DNA of 64,000 nt, from NCBI GenBank assembly GCA_017633985.1, contig JAGBOF010000007.1:1-64000 (forward strand), in the 5' to 3' direction. The notes beneath the pieces were generated by a model. The model was not told the DNA's origin. It ran no database searches and saw only the letters and a program-made list of their open reading frames with translations. This document shows, piece by piece, positions 53,120 through 62,352 of this stretch (position 1 is the first letter of the stretch; each line of letters starts with the position of its first letter). The stretch comes from Bacteroidales bacterium. GTDB lineage: Bacteria; Bacteroidota; Bacteroidia; Bacteroidales; P3. The position numbers and the translations under genes are program-made.

Positions 53120-54346
53120 ATGACACAGCAAAAATATAACTTAAGAGGAGTTTCGGCAAAGAAAGAAGACGTACACAATGCAATAAAAAACATTGACAAA
53201 GGGCTGTTCCCTAATGCGTTTTGTAAAGTTATCCCCGACATATTGGGCGGCGATAAAGACTTTTGCAATATCATGCACGCCGACGGGGCAGGTACGAAAA
53301 GCTCTTTGGCTTATATGTATTGGAAACTGACTGGCGATTTATCCGTATGGAAAGGCATTGCACAGGATGCGGTGGTTATGAACACCGATGACCTTTTGTG
53401 TGCAGGTATAACTGACAATATTCTTCTGTCTTCGACAATCGGAAGAAACAAAGGTCTTATCCCCGGTGAAGTTATTAAAGCCGTTATAGAGGGTACGGAA
53501 GAATTTTTGCAGAAAATGCGCGACATGGGAGTAGGTATATATTCCACAGGCGGAGAAACTGCAGACGTCGGTGATTTGGTAAGAACTATTATCGTGGACA
53601 GCACCGTTACGGCAAGAGCAAGAAGAAGCGATATAGTAAGTGCCGACATTAAAGACGGGGATGTAATAGTTGCTTTGGCATCTTTCGGTCAGGCCACATA
53701 CGAATCGGAATATAACGGCGGTATGGGCAGCAACGGTCTTACAAGTGCGCGCCACGATGTATTCGAACACGCATTGAAAGCAATGTTCCCCGAAAGTTTT
53801 GACACCAATCTGCCTGACGAAGTAGTCTATTGCGGAAAAATGAAACTTTTAGACGAAGTTGAAATCACCGATTGCCCGATGCCGAATACTCAAAGTCCAA
53901 TATCCGATGTAAAATACCCAATGTCCGTTCCCGCAGGCAAACTTGTCCTGTCCCCTACCAGAACTTATGCTCCCGTTATTGCAAAACTGTTGAAAGAGTA
54001 CAGAAACGATGTTCACGCATTGATACATTGCACAGGCGGAAGTATGGGTAAAGTGCTTAACTTCTGTGATAACGTACATATTATTAAGGATAATCTGTTC
54101 CCGTTGCCTCCTTTGTTTGACATGATAGAAAAACAATCAGGTACGCCGCGTCAGGAGATGTACCAAGTCTTCAATATGGGACAGCGTATGGAAATTTATT
54201 GTAAAGAATCCGTTGCAAAAGACATTATTGCCTTAAGTGAAAGCTTTAATATCGCAGCACGTATCAGCGGAAGGGTTGAAAAATCCGATAAAACCTTCGT
54301 TACAATAACCGATGATAAGGGTAAATATGAATATTTCAAGGATTAA
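53120..54346 (+). CDS. purM: Phosphoribosylformylglycinamidine cyclo-ligase with a heptamer-repeat insert
   Basis: AIR synthase, the fifth step of purine synthesis (FGAM to AIR). 408 residues. Conserved parts include HADGAGTKSSLAYMYW, VMNTDDLLCAG, STGGETADVGDLVRT, SEYNGGMGSNGLTSARHD and VHALIHCTGGSMGKVL. About 20 residues (248-268, TDCPMPNTQSPISDVKYP) are extra relative to what I expect of the family and are encoded by a degenerate 7-bp repeat. The flanking catalytic motifs are intact, so the enzyme is probably active. Confidence 0.93.
   Translation: MTQQKYNLRGVSAKKEDVHNAIKNIDKGLFPNAFCKVIPDILGGDKDFCNIMHADGAGTKSSLAYMYWKLTGDLSVWKGIAQDAVVMNTDDLLCAGITDNILLSSTIGRNKGLIPGEVIKAVIEGTEEFLQKMRDMGVGIYSTGGETADVGDLVRTIIVDSTVTARARRSDIVSADIKDGDVIVALASFGQATYESEYNGGMGSNGLTSARHDVFEHALKAMFPESFDTNLPDEVVYCGKMKLLDEVEITDCPMPNTQSPISDVKYPMSVPAGKLVLSPTRTYAPVIAKLLKEYRNDVHALIHCTGGSMGKVLNFCDNVHIIKDNLFPLPPLFDMIEKQSGTPRQEMYQVFNMGQRMEIYCKESVAKDIIALSESFNIAARISGRVEKSDKTFVTITDDKGKYEYFKD
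53862..53924. repeat. 7-bp repeat array inserted in purM
   Basis: Nine consecutive heptamers can be laid out: AAATCAC, CGATTGC, CCGATGC, CGAATAC, TCAAAGT, CCAATAT, CCGATGT, AAAATAC, CCAATGT. The shared pattern is CCRATRY. Nine units make 63 bp, an in-frame insertion of 21 codons. The pattern recalls the short tandem heptanucleotide repeats known from cyanobacteria. Confidence 0.6.
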
Positions 54347-54461
54347 TCTTATACAAAGGTTCTTTGCGTAAGCTAATCTGCGGAAAAACACACTGTTACA
54401 TAAATAAAAACTGGTACGTCAACCGATAAAAAATACAGTGCGTCAAACCGCAAAAATAAAA

Positions 54462-54545
54462 CGCCGTTTTAATAAATTAATCAGCGATAAAAATTTATTA
54501 ATACGGCGTTTTAATTTTTTCTTACGCCGTCTTATGAAAACGGAA
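54462..54545. repeat. 21-bp phased repeat array, 4 units
   Basis: Cores begin at 54462 (CGCCG), 54483 (AGCGAT), 54504 (CGGCG) and 54525 (CGCCG), 21 bp apart. It lies between purM and the atpB promoter. The remaining bases of the 284-bp gap hold no gene. Confidence 0.9.
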
Positions 54546-54567
54546 CACTAAAAAGAGAATTTTTTTC

Positions 54568-54598
54568 ATTGAAGTGTTGGGATTTTTTTATAACTTTG
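54568..54598 (+). promoter_or_regulatory. Promoter of atpB
   Basis: ATTG (54568-54571) as a near-consensus -33 and TAACTTTG (54591-54598) as the -7 element, 19 bases apart. The expected transcript start is about 54605, 26 bases before the atpB ATG. Confidence 0.65.
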
Positions 54599-54630
54599 CG
54601 TCTTGAATTACTATAACAGGGAGTTTAAAA

Positions 54631-55707
54631 ATGAAAAAGATATTTTTTATACTGCTGACTTTTGTACTTACATTCGGTTTTACCGACTTAAACGCCTCTG
54701 AAGATAAGGCAAACAACACAAAAAAAGAAGCGTTTAATGCGGGCGAAGTAATAATGGAGCATTTGGGGGACGAACATTCGTGGCATATTCTTTCATGGCG
54801 GGAAACCGAAGTGTCGATTCCGCTGCCCGTCATCCTGATTAATGACGGTAAACTGACATGTTTCATGTCCTCGAAATTCAATCACGGTCACAGTGCTTAC
54901 AAAGGCTTTAAAATCGGTTCGGAATCCGACGGCAAAGACCTGTCAGGCAAAATAATCTGCGTGGATCCGTCAGGCAAATATACGGGAAAACAACCTCTGG
55001 ATTTTTCAATTACTAAAAACGTATTGGGAATATTTATCGTTGCGGCAATAATCATTTGTATCGTTTTGTCTTCCGCTAAAAAAGCAAAACAACGTGAAGG
55101 CAAAGAGCCGAAAGGCGTACAGACCCTAACGGAATTTCTTGTGGATTTTATAAGCAAAGACATTGCCGTCCCGTCAATAGGTGAAGGTGCTTACTTAAAA
55201 TACATGAACTACCTGTTAAGTGTATTCACTTTTATATTCTTATGTAACATTATGGGATTGTTGCCGTTCTTCCCCGGAGGAGCCAACATTACGGGCAACA
55301 TTGCAGTAACGCTTACTTTGGCGTTGTTTACCTTTGTCATAACGCAGGCATCAAGCACAAAAGCATTCTGGAAACATACAATAAATCCCGATGTACCTAC
55401 TTGGTTGAAACTTCCAGTTCCTTTAATGCCTGCATTGGAATTCATAGAAATATTCACCAAACCGTTTTCTTTAACAGTCCGACTTTTCGCCAATATAACC
55501 GCTGGACACGTTATCATGTTGTCCTTGGTGTGTATTATATTCATCTTCGGAAACCAAAGCATAGTTTTAGGATATTCCACAAGTATAATACCGTTAATAT
55601 TCAGCGTTTTCATGATGTTAATAGAATTGTTGGTGGCTTTCATTCAGGCGTATGTATTTACGCTGTTGTCCGCAATATATATAGGTATGGCAAGGGTGAG
55701 ACATTAG
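54631..55707 (+). CDS. atpB: ATP synthase F0 subunit a
   Basis: 358 residues. The Bacteroidota form has an N-terminal signal and periplasmic extension (residues 1 to about 125, AGEVIMEHLGDEHSWHIL) before the membrane helices. The essential arginine lies in SLTVRLFANITAGH; the C-terminal helix pair ends IQAYVFTLLSAIYIGMA. It carries the half-channels for proton (or sodium) flow. No other ATP synthase gene is next to it: the following gene is a DUF4175 protein, not atpE. The rest of the operon must lie elsewhere, an unusual arrangement. Confidence 0.93.
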   Translation: MKKIFFILLTFVLTFGFTDLNASEDKANNTKKEAFNAGEVIMEHLGDEHSWHILSWRETEVSIPLPVILINDGKLTCFMSSKFNHGHSAYKGFKIGSESDGKDLSGKIICVDPSGKYTGKQPLDFSITKNVLGIFIVAAIIICIVLSSAKKAKQREGKEPKGVQTLTEFLVDFISKDIAVPSIGEGAYLKYMNYLLSVFTFIFLCNIMGLLPFFPGGANITGNIAVTLTLALFTFVITQASSTKAFWKHTINPDVPTWLKLPVPLMPALEFIEIFTKPFSLTVRLFANITAGHVIMLSLVCIIFIFGNQSIVLGYSTSIIPLIFSVFMMLIELLVAFIQAYVFTLLSAIYIGMARVRH

Positions 55708-55748
55708 TTTACGGTATAAATCCTGTGGTTTAAGGTCAGGGAATTAAG

Positions 55749-58700
55749 ATGCAAAACAAAATAACGGAAAAACTTAATGCTTTTATAAGAAAATACTACA
55801 AAAATCTTGTAGTAAAAGGCATTGTTTATTCGCTTTTGTTACTCATTTTGTTCTTTGTTGTTCTCAATCTGATAGAATATTTCGGCTGGACTTCCGTATT
55901 ATTCCGAACAATTGTGTTTTATGCCTACATTTTGCTGACATTATCCGTTGTTTGTATATGGATAATACGGCCTCTGTTCAAACTGTTTAAAATAGGTAAG
56001 ACTTTAACCTATGAACAGGCGGCAACGATAATAGGAAATCACTTTTCTGACATACAGGATAAACTTTTAAATCTACTACAACTGCAGGATATTGCCAAAA
56101 GTCAGGAAAACGATCTTCTGTCTGCCGCAATTGAACAAAAAACTACGCAATTAAGTCCCATACCTTTTCAAAAGGCTGTTGATACGAGGCAAACAAAAAA
56201 ATTCTCAAAATATCTTTTTGCCGTAGCCATTGTTGTTATTGCTTTGGCTGTCGCTTTCCCTAAATTATTTTCCGAACCGAGCAAACGTTACATCAATCAT
56301 AACACATTTTATGAGAAACCTGCTCCGTTTACATTCGAGATAACTTCTCCGCTAAAAGCCGTCCAGCAAAGTGATTATGAAATCAACGTAACGGTTAAAG
56401 GCGATATCTTACCGGAAAAGGTAAATGCCGTAATCAACGGTCAGATATTCGAAATGAAAAAGAAAGACAAAACACATTTCTCGCATGTCATTACGCAGAT
56501 TCAAAAGACAACTTCCGTACAATTCGAAGCGGCTGATGTATACAGCAAGATATATCAAATAATTGTTAATCCCAAACCTATACTTACCGATTTGAATGCG
56601 GAGATTGTTTATCCTGCCTATACGGGAATAAAAAGCGAAACGGTAAACAATGTAACGGATCTGACTGTTCCGCAGGGCACAAAGATTGTATGGCATTTAA
56701 GAACGAAAGATTGCAGCAATATACAATTTTCGGTTGCAAACCTACAAACCGAAACAAAGAATACTGTTTATTTAAACACGGATAAGAAAGGTAATGCCGA
56801 ATATACGACACAAAATATCAGACACAATTCCCTAATAACAATAAAAACAAAAAATGAATTTACCGTTTCTTCGGACAGTATTGCTTTTAATATCAATACC
56901 GTTACGGATGAAAAACCTTTCATCGCGGTAATTGAACAGAAAGATTCGCTTATTGCAGATAATATTTATTTCCGCGGACAAATTAAGGATGATTACGGAT
57001 TCTCAAGATTGGAATTCCATATTCAGGTAACGCCTCAAAATTCAAAGACAGCAAAAACCTATACCAAACGTTTACCTGTTTCCGATAATGAAAACACACA
57101 GGAATTCTATCATGCCGAAAATTTAAACGAATACAATATTAAACAAGGTGACAAAGTGGATTATTGGTTTGAAGTATGGGACAATGACGCTGTCAACGGA
57201 GCAAAGAATGCGAAATCGCAAACATTTACGATTGACATCCCTACGGAAAAACAATTAGATGAGAGATTAAGCAAAAACAGTGAAGATATAAAGAAAGATG
57301 CTGACAAAACCCTTGATGAAATAAAGAAATTGCAGCAGGAAATAAATGATTTAACAAAGAAATTAACGGAGAAAAAAGATCTTTATTGGCAAGATGAAAA
57401 GGATTTGCAGCAATTAAAACAAAAACAAGAAGAGATTCAGGAAAAGATAAAGGAAATAGAAAGGAAAATAGAAGAAAATTCTTTATTGGAAGAAAAATAT
57501 AAGGATATTGATCCGGAATTGCTGGAAAAACAAAAACAGATTGAAGACTTGTTTAAACAACTTCAGAATAAAGATTTGGAAGAATTAATGAAACAATTGG
57601 AGCAATTGACGGAAAAGAAATTGAATAAAGACCAAATAAACGAACAACTGAAAAATATTTCCAAAAAGAATGAAGACATATCCAAACAACTTGATAAGAA
57701 TTTGGAATTATACAAACGCTTGGATGTAGAAAAAGATATCAATGATAATATTGATAAACTAAAAGAACTGGCAGAAAAACAAAAACAACTGTCCGAGGAT
57801 ACAAAAAACAAAAAAGATTCCAAAGAAAACCTGCAACAACGGCAGGAAGAATTGAGCAATGAATTTAAGGAATTGCAAAAGAAAATGGACGAAACCAAAA
57901 AGAAAGACAGTCAATTGCAGGATCCGTTTAATTTCAACCAAGACAAACAAAAAGAACAGGAAATAAATTCCCAACAACAAAAAGCACAGGAGAATTTAAA
58001 GAACAATAAGAATAAAAACGCTTCCCAAAACCAGAAACAAGCATCCGAGCAAATGGAACAAATGGCTTTGCAGATGGAACAACAATTGGAGGAAAGTCAG
58101 GATGAACAATTGGCGGAAGATATTGATAACGTGCGTCAGATATTAAAAAATCTTGTCACTCTTTCCAAAAAACAGGAGAATCTAATATATGACGTGCAAC
58201 GCACTACAACGTCAGATCCTGCGTATCAAAAGATCATCAATCTGCAAAATACCGTCAAAGAAAGTATGCAAACCATCGCCGACAGCCTTTATGCAATAAG
58301 CAAACGGCAACCGCAGGTAAGCAAAACCATAAATGACGAAACCTTCACCGTTATGACAAACATTGAAAACAGTTTATATAATTTGTTAAGGTTTAACCAA
58401 AGCTATTACAATAACTATAAGAATAACCAAGCTGCCAATACACAACAATATGCAATGTCTTCAATGAACAATCTTGCTTTGTTACTCGCCGAAAGTCTTG
58501 ATAAGATGAACATGCAGCAACAAATGAAAAGCAATAAAAAGAATAACAGCAAAAATGCAAAGAGCCAGTGTGACAATCCTTCGCAAAGCAAATCTGGCAA
58601 AGACCCCAAAAATATGAGGCAACTGCAGGAAGCTTTAAACAAAGAGATTGAACGTTTGAGTAAAGAATTGGAAAAACGCGGCAATCAATCAAAACAACAA

Positions 58701-59144
58701 ATAGGTGAAGGAAAAGAACTCAACGAAAGACTTGCCAAAGCCGCTGCACAGCAGGAAATGATACGTAAGATGATGCAGGAATATCTCAATGAGATGAAAA
58801 AAGAAGGCGGTAAAGCTGTCGGACAAATGAATCAGGCTATCAAACAAATGGAAGATACCGAAAAAGATATTGTAAATAAAAGAATAACCAATCAAACGCT
58901 TAACCGTCAAAAACAAATATTAACCCGTATGCTTGAAAGCGAAAAAGCCGAGATGAAAAAGGAAAAAGACAATAAGCGGGAGTCAAAAACGGGTGTTGAT
59001 AAGACAGTTCAGGACAACAAAAACTTTGAAGAGTTCAAAAAACTAAAGAACAGAGACAGTGAATTGTTCAGAAAAATTCCTGCCGTCTATGCTCCGTATT
59101 ATAAGAAAAAGATTTCGGACTATTTTAATACTACGGAGAGTTAA
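55749..59144 (+). CDS. DUF4175 family membrane-anchored coiled-coil protein
   Basis: 1131 residues. Two N-terminal transmembrane helices (GIVYSLLLLILFFVVLNLIEYF and IVFYAYILLTLSVVCIWII) and a third (about 155-175) precede several Ig-like beta modules (ITSPLKAVQQSDYEINVTVKG; LNAEIVYPAYTG). A long Lys/Glu/Gln-rich coiled coil follows from about 500 to 1080. This is the DUF4175 architecture of Bacteroidota. Its function is unknown; an envelope-spanning scaffold is plausible. It begins 41 bases after atpB and is probably cotranscribed. Confidence 0.82.
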   Translation: MQNKITEKLNAFIRKYYKNLVVKGIVYSLLLLILFFVVLNLIEYFGWTSVLFRTIVFYAYILLTLSVVCIWIIRPLFKLFKIGKTLTYEQAATIIGNHFSDIQDKLLNLLQLQDIAKSQENDLLSAAIEQKTTQLSPIPFQKAVDTRQTKKFSKYLFAVAIVVIALAVAFPKLFSEPSKRYINHNTFYEKPAPFTFEITSPLKAVQQSDYEINVTVKGDILPEKVNAVINGQIFEMKKKDKTHFSHVITQIQKTTSVQFEAADVYSKIYQIIVNPKPILTDLNAEIVYPAYTGIKSETVNNVTDLTVPQGTKIVWHLRTKDCSNIQFSVANLQTETKNTVYLNTDKKGNAEYTTQNIRHNSLITIKTKNEFTVSSDSIAFNINTVTDEKPFIAVIEQKDSLIADNIYFRGQIKDDYGFSRLEFHIQVTPQNSKTAKTYTKRLPVSDNENTQEFYHAENLNEYNIKQGDKVDYWFEVWDNDAVNGAKNAKSQTFTIDIPTEKQLDERLSKNSEDIKKDADKTLDEIKKLQQEINDLTKKLTEKKDLYWQDEKDLQQLKQKQEEIQEKIKEIERKIEENSLLEEKYKDIDPELLEKQKQIEDLFKQLQNKDLEELMKQLEQLTEKKLNKDQINEQLKNISKKNEDISKQLDKNLELYKRLDVEKDINDNIDKLKELAEKQKQLSEDTKNKKDSKENLQQRQEELSNEFKELQKKMDETKKKDSQLQDPFNFNQDKQKEQEINSQQQKAQENLKNNKNKNASQNQKQASEQMEQMALQMEQQLEESQDEQLAEDIDNVRQILKNLVTLSKKQENLIYDVQRTTTSDPAYQKIINLQNTVKESMQTIADSLYAISKRQPQVSKTINDETFTVMTNIENSLYNLLRFNQSYYNNYKNNQAANTQQYAMSSMNNLALLLAESLDKMNMQQQMKSNKKNNSKNAKSQCDNPSQSKSGKDPKNMRQLQEALNKEIERLSKELEKRGNQSKQQIGEGKELNERLAKAAAQQEMIRKMMQEYLNEMKKEGGKAVGQMNQAIKQMEDTEKDIVNKRITNQTLNRQKQILTRMLESEKAEMKKEKDNKRESKTGVDKTVQDNKNFEEFKKLKNRDSELFRKIPAVYAPYYKKKISDYFNTTES

Positions 59145-59180
59145 ATATATACATAAATAAGGTAATAATAACACATAAAA

Positions 59181-59618
59181 ATGGAACAGGTTTATATAAA
59201 AAAAGGAGAAAACGCAGCATTGAATGCTTTTGTCGAAAAGATATGTGACATCAACCGTATTTTCAATTATATCGGTGCTATAAACATCGCCTTGGAAAAC
59301 GTATTGAAGTTTGCGGATTCCGATATTATTCTCTCATGCTCGCATCATAAGAATGAGATATGCTTTTCCGTTCAAACCGAAGATGATAAATTTGCCTGCA
59401 TCAGTTTCTCGGATACGGACAACAAAGACTTCGAGACGCTGTTTTTAATAAAAATGTTGGCAGATTCCGTAAATATTTCGCAAGAGGGCAAACAAATCGA
59501 TATATTTTTCACTATTACGGGCATAGAAGAAGAAATCACCGTAAACAGAAAGGAAAGAATCAAAGCATATTCCCCTGTAAAGGCGGCAGTACATCAAGAA
59601 AAACAATTATGTCTATAA
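59181..59618 (+). CDS. Degenerate HATPase-like (anti-sigma-factor-like) protein
   Basis: 145 residues. The pattern AFVEKICDINRIFNYIGAINIALENVLKFA followed by ICFSVQTEDDKFACISFSD resembles the small GHKL ATPase-type proteins encoded before ybeY in other Bacteroidota. The ATP-binding N-box asparagine survives (LENVLKFA), but the G1 motif expected near EDDKF... is not clearly present. ATP binding is doubtful. It overlaps the ybeY start by 10 bp, implying coupled translation. Confidence 0.6.
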   Translation: MEQVYIKKGENAALNAFVEKICDINRIFNYIGAINIALENVLKFADSDIILSCSHHKNEICFSVQTEDDKFACISFSDTDNKDFETLFLIKMLADSVNISQEGKQIDIFFTITGIEEEITVNRKERIKAYSPVKAAVHQEKQLCL

Positions 59619-60025
59619 ATTTTACAACACAAACTCCGCTTAAGTTCAACAACCGCTTAAAAACAAAAGCGTGGATTAAGCAAATTATCAGTCTTTACGG
59701 CAAAAAATGCGGAGATATATCATATATTTTTACCGATGACGAAAGTGTGCTTAAGGTAAACCGACAATTCCTTAACCACGACACATATACGGATATCATT
59801 ACCTTTGATTACGTTCAGGATGATGTAATAAGCGGCGATATTTACATATCCGCCCAACGCGTTAAGGAGAATGCAAAGGAATTTAACGTAACTTTTGACA
59901 ATGAACTGCACAGAGTGATTATTCACGGGGTGCTCCATCTTTTGGGATTCAAGGATCATTCGCCTGAAGAAGACAAACAAATGCGTCAAAAGGAGAACGA
60001 AGCATTGGAGATATTTTACCGATGA
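59609..60025 (+). CDS. ybeY: Endoribonuclease YbeY, rRNA maturation factor
   Basis: 138 residues. The metal-binding motif H-x3-H-x5-H is in VIIHGVLHLLGFKDHSPEE, preceded by HDTYTDIITFDY. A single-strand RNase for 16S rRNA 3' processing and quality control. Overlaps the preceding gene by 10 bp and is followed by a 21-bp repeat array and mnmG. Confidence 0.93.
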   Translation: MSINFTTQTPLKFNNRLKTKAWIKQIISLYGKKCGDISYIFTDDESVLKVNRQFLNHDTYTDIITFDYVQDDVISGDIYISAQRVKENAKEFNVTFDNELHRVIIHGVLHLLGFKDHSPEEDKQMRQKENEALEIFYR

Positions 60026-60032
60026 AATAACA

Positions 60033-60116
60033 CGGCGTTTTGTTTTACTAAAACGGCGTTTCAGCAAAATAAAACAACGTTTTAATTCAGCCAAACGGCT
60101 TTTTAATTTACGAATG
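60033..60116. repeat. 21-bp phased repeat array, 4 units
   Basis: Cores begin at 60033 (CGGCG), 60054 (CGGCG), 60075 (CAACG) and 60096 (CGGCT), all 21 bp apart. The array starts 8 bases after the ybeY stop codon and ends 17 bases before the mnmG start codon, filling nearly the whole gap. Confidence 0.9.
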
Positions 60117-60132
60117 TCTGATAACAGAGAAA

Positions 60133-62010
60133 ATGTTTGATAAGTTTGATATAATAGTCGTCGGTGCGGGACATGCAGGTTGCGAAGCAGCCATGGCAAG
60201 TGCCAATTTAGGTAACCGGACCTTATTGATTACCCAAAACCTCAATAATATTGCCCAATTGTCCTGCAATCCTGCCATGGGCGGAGTTGCAAAGGGGCAG
60301 ATAGTACGCGAAATAGATGCTTTGGGAGGCTATTCGGGAATTGTAACAGACGAAAACACCATGCAATTCCGTATGCTTAACGCCTCCAAAGGCCCTGCCA
60401 TGCACTCTCCGCGTGCACAGGTCGATGACATCTCATTTCCCGTTACATGGAGAAGCAAACTTGAAAACACAAAAAACCTTTTTCTTTGGCAGGATGAGGT
60501 TATCAACGTAACCGTACGCAGCAATGCCGTCACGGGAGTCAAAACCAAATTGGGCATACCCGTAAAGGCTAAAGCGGTTATACTTACCAACGGAACTTTT
60601 CTTAACGGCAAAATACATATAGGCAACACTAATTTTACGGGCGGACGTTTGGGTGAAGCAAATATTGAAAATCTTACGGAAAATCTGCAAAAACACGGAT
60701 TCCTCTCCGCTAAACTCAAAACGGGAACGCCTATGAGGGTGGACGGACGCTCAATTGATTTCAGCGTTTTGACAGAACAAAAAGGCGATGAGGTGCCGCA
60801 GCAATTTTCTTTTTTGTTTAAACGCAAAAAAGCGTTGATTCAGCGGAGCTGCTTTATTGCTAACACCAATCAAACCGTACATGACATTCTCCGCACGGGA
60901 TTTAAAGATTCCCCGATGTTTCAAGGGCGTATCCAAGGACGCGGTCCGCGTTATTGCCCGTCAATTGAAGACAAGATAGAGCGGTTTTCCGACAAGGATC
61001 ACCATCAATTATTCATTGAACCCGAAAGTAATTTTACCAATCTGTGGTATGTAAACGGTTTTTCGTCATCTCTGCCTTTGGATGTGCAACTAAAAGCCCT
61101 TCATAATATAAAAGGATTTGAGAAAGCGGTGATTGAAAAACCAGGATACGCAATTGAATACGACTACTTCCCGCCTACCCAACTTAAAAACACTCTTGAG
61201 ACCAAACAAATAGCCAATTTGTTTTTTGCAGGTCAGATAAACGGGACGACAGGCTACGAAGAAGCGGCATCACAAGGTCTGATAGCTGCAATAAATGCCA
61301 ATCAAAACATAAAGAATCTCGATCCGTTTGTTTTAAAACGCAGCGAAGCCTATATAGGAGTATTGATTGACGATTTGGTTACCAAAGGCGTGGACGAACC
61401 TTACCGAATGTTTACCTCAAGAGCGGAATACCGTATTTTATTACGTCAGGACAATGCCGACGAAAGACTTACGCCGAAAGGTTTTGCACTTCATCTGGCT
61501 ACGGAAGAAAGAATGCGTAATTTGGACAGGAAACTTAAACACAGAAATTCGCTTATAAGTTTTATCAAATCCACAAACGCCGACCCCGATGAAGTAAATA
61601 ATACCTTGGCTGCGCTGTCTACCCCGCCGATTGCCAATCCTGTTAAAATAAGCAGTCTTTTGCTCCGTCCGCAGGTGCAATTGGAGGATTTGTCTTCTTG
61701 TATCGGCTCTGTTGAAGAGCAAATCAATAAGATACCTAAATCATTGCGGGGGCAGATAACCAATCTGGCTCAAATAAATATCAAATATGAGAACTATATC
61801 CTTAAAGAGCAGGAAACGGTAGAGAGGATTAATAAGTACGAAACACTAATTATCAAAGATGACTTCGATTACAATGCTTTGAAATCGCTGTCCTTTGAAG
61901 CGAGGGAGAAACTTACGAAAATACGTCCGCGGACTATAGGGCAGGCATCGCGTATAAGCGGAGTGTCTCCCGCAGATATTTCGGTGTTGGTGCTTTATAT
62001 TTCACGGTAA
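60133..62010 (+). CDS. mnmG: tRNA uridine-5-carboxymethylaminomethyl modification enzyme MnmG
   Basis: An FAD/NADH-dependent enzyme that with MnmE installs the cmnm5 group on wobble uridines. 625 residues, normal length. The dinucleotide-binding site IIVVGAGHAGCEAAMASA is at the N-terminus; other signatures are LSCNPAMGGVAKGQIVREIDALGG, RGPRYCPSIEDKI, FFAGQINGTTGYEEAASQGLIAAINA, PYRMFTSRAEYRILLRQDNAD and the C-terminal RISGVSPADISVL. Assignment is secure. Confidence 0.97.
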   Translation: MFDKFDIIVVGAGHAGCEAAMASANLGNRTLLITQNLNNIAQLSCNPAMGGVAKGQIVREIDALGGYSGIVTDENTMQFRMLNASKGPAMHSPRAQVDDISFPVTWRSKLENTKNLFLWQDEVINVTVRSNAVTGVKTKLGIPVKAKAVILTNGTFLNGKIHIGNTNFTGGRLGEANIENLTENLQKHGFLSAKLKTGTPMRVDGRSIDFSVLTEQKGDEVPQQFSFLFKRKKALIQRSCFIANTNQTVHDILRTGFKDSPMFQGRIQGRGPRYCPSIEDKIERFSDKDHHQLFIEPESNFTNLWYVNGFSSSLPLDVQLKALHNIKGFEKAVIEKPGYAIEYDYFPPTQLKNTLETKQIANLFFAGQINGTTGYEEAASQGLIAAINANQNIKNLDPFVLKRSEAYIGVLIDDLVTKGVDEPYRMFTSRAEYRILLRQDNADERLTPKGFALHLATEERMRNLDRKLKHRNSLISFIKSTNADPDEVNNTLAALSTPPIANPVKISSLLLRPQVQLEDLSSCIGSVEEQINKIPKSLRGQITNLAQINIKYENYILKEQETVERINKYETLIIKDDFDYNALKSLSFEAREKLTKIRPRTIGQASRISGVSPADISVLVLYISR

Positions 62011-62031
62011 TTACATAACAAAAAATTAAGA

Positions 62032-62136
62032 CGCCGTATTAAAAAATTAATCAGCGATAAAAATCTACTGATCTGCGATAAAAATTTATTAATCTCGCTG
62101 ATTAATTTTTTCTCGTGGCGTATTATTTTTGCAGAT
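62032..62136. repeat. 21-bp phased repeat array, 5 units
   Basis: Cores begin at 62032 (CGCCG), 62053 (AGCGAT), 62074 (TGCGAT), 62095 (TCGCTG) and 62116 (TGGCG), all 21 bp apart. The first central units read on one strand and the fourth (TCGCTGATTAAT) is their inverse complement. It is located between mnmG and the promoter of the BspA-like gene. Confidence 0.92.
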
Positions 62137-62150
62137 TGTTGTATAAAAAA

Positions 62151-62181
62151 TTTGGCATGTAAGAAAGTTTTTATACTTTTG
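62151..62181 (+). promoter_or_regulatory. Strong Bacteroidota-type promoter of the BspA-like gene
   Basis: TTTG (62151-62154) and TACTTTTG (62174-62181) with a 19-base spacer match the consensus fully. The predicted transcript start near 62188 gives a 230-base leader before the ATG at 62419. Confidence 0.78.
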
Positions 62182-62221
62182 CAAAACAAACAGTTTTTTA
62201 ACGGGTAAAACAAACTGAATA

Positions 62222-62308
62222 ATGCAAATGATACAATATATTGCTGCAACATTACCGCAAAACAATTATAACTCCCTACAAAACAATGCTTTAGGGGGGG
62301 GTAAATAG
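62222..62308 (+). CDS. Possible 28-residue leader peptide ending in a G8 tract
   Basis: The ATG at 62222 opens a frame starting MQMIQYIAATLPQ and ending ALGGGK before TAG at 62306. Its last codons are a run of eight G (62294-62301). Losing one G would extend the frame to a TAA at 62363-62365, inside the left arm of the terminator at 62353; gaining one G would stop it at once (GGG GGG GGG TAA). A role as a slippage-sensitive leader peptide is inference. Confidence 0.35.
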   Translation: MQMIQYIAATLPQNNYNSLQNNALGGGK

Positions 62309-62352
62309 TAATTTATTGATTTTTTGGCATATACGGTACGTGTAAACAAGGT

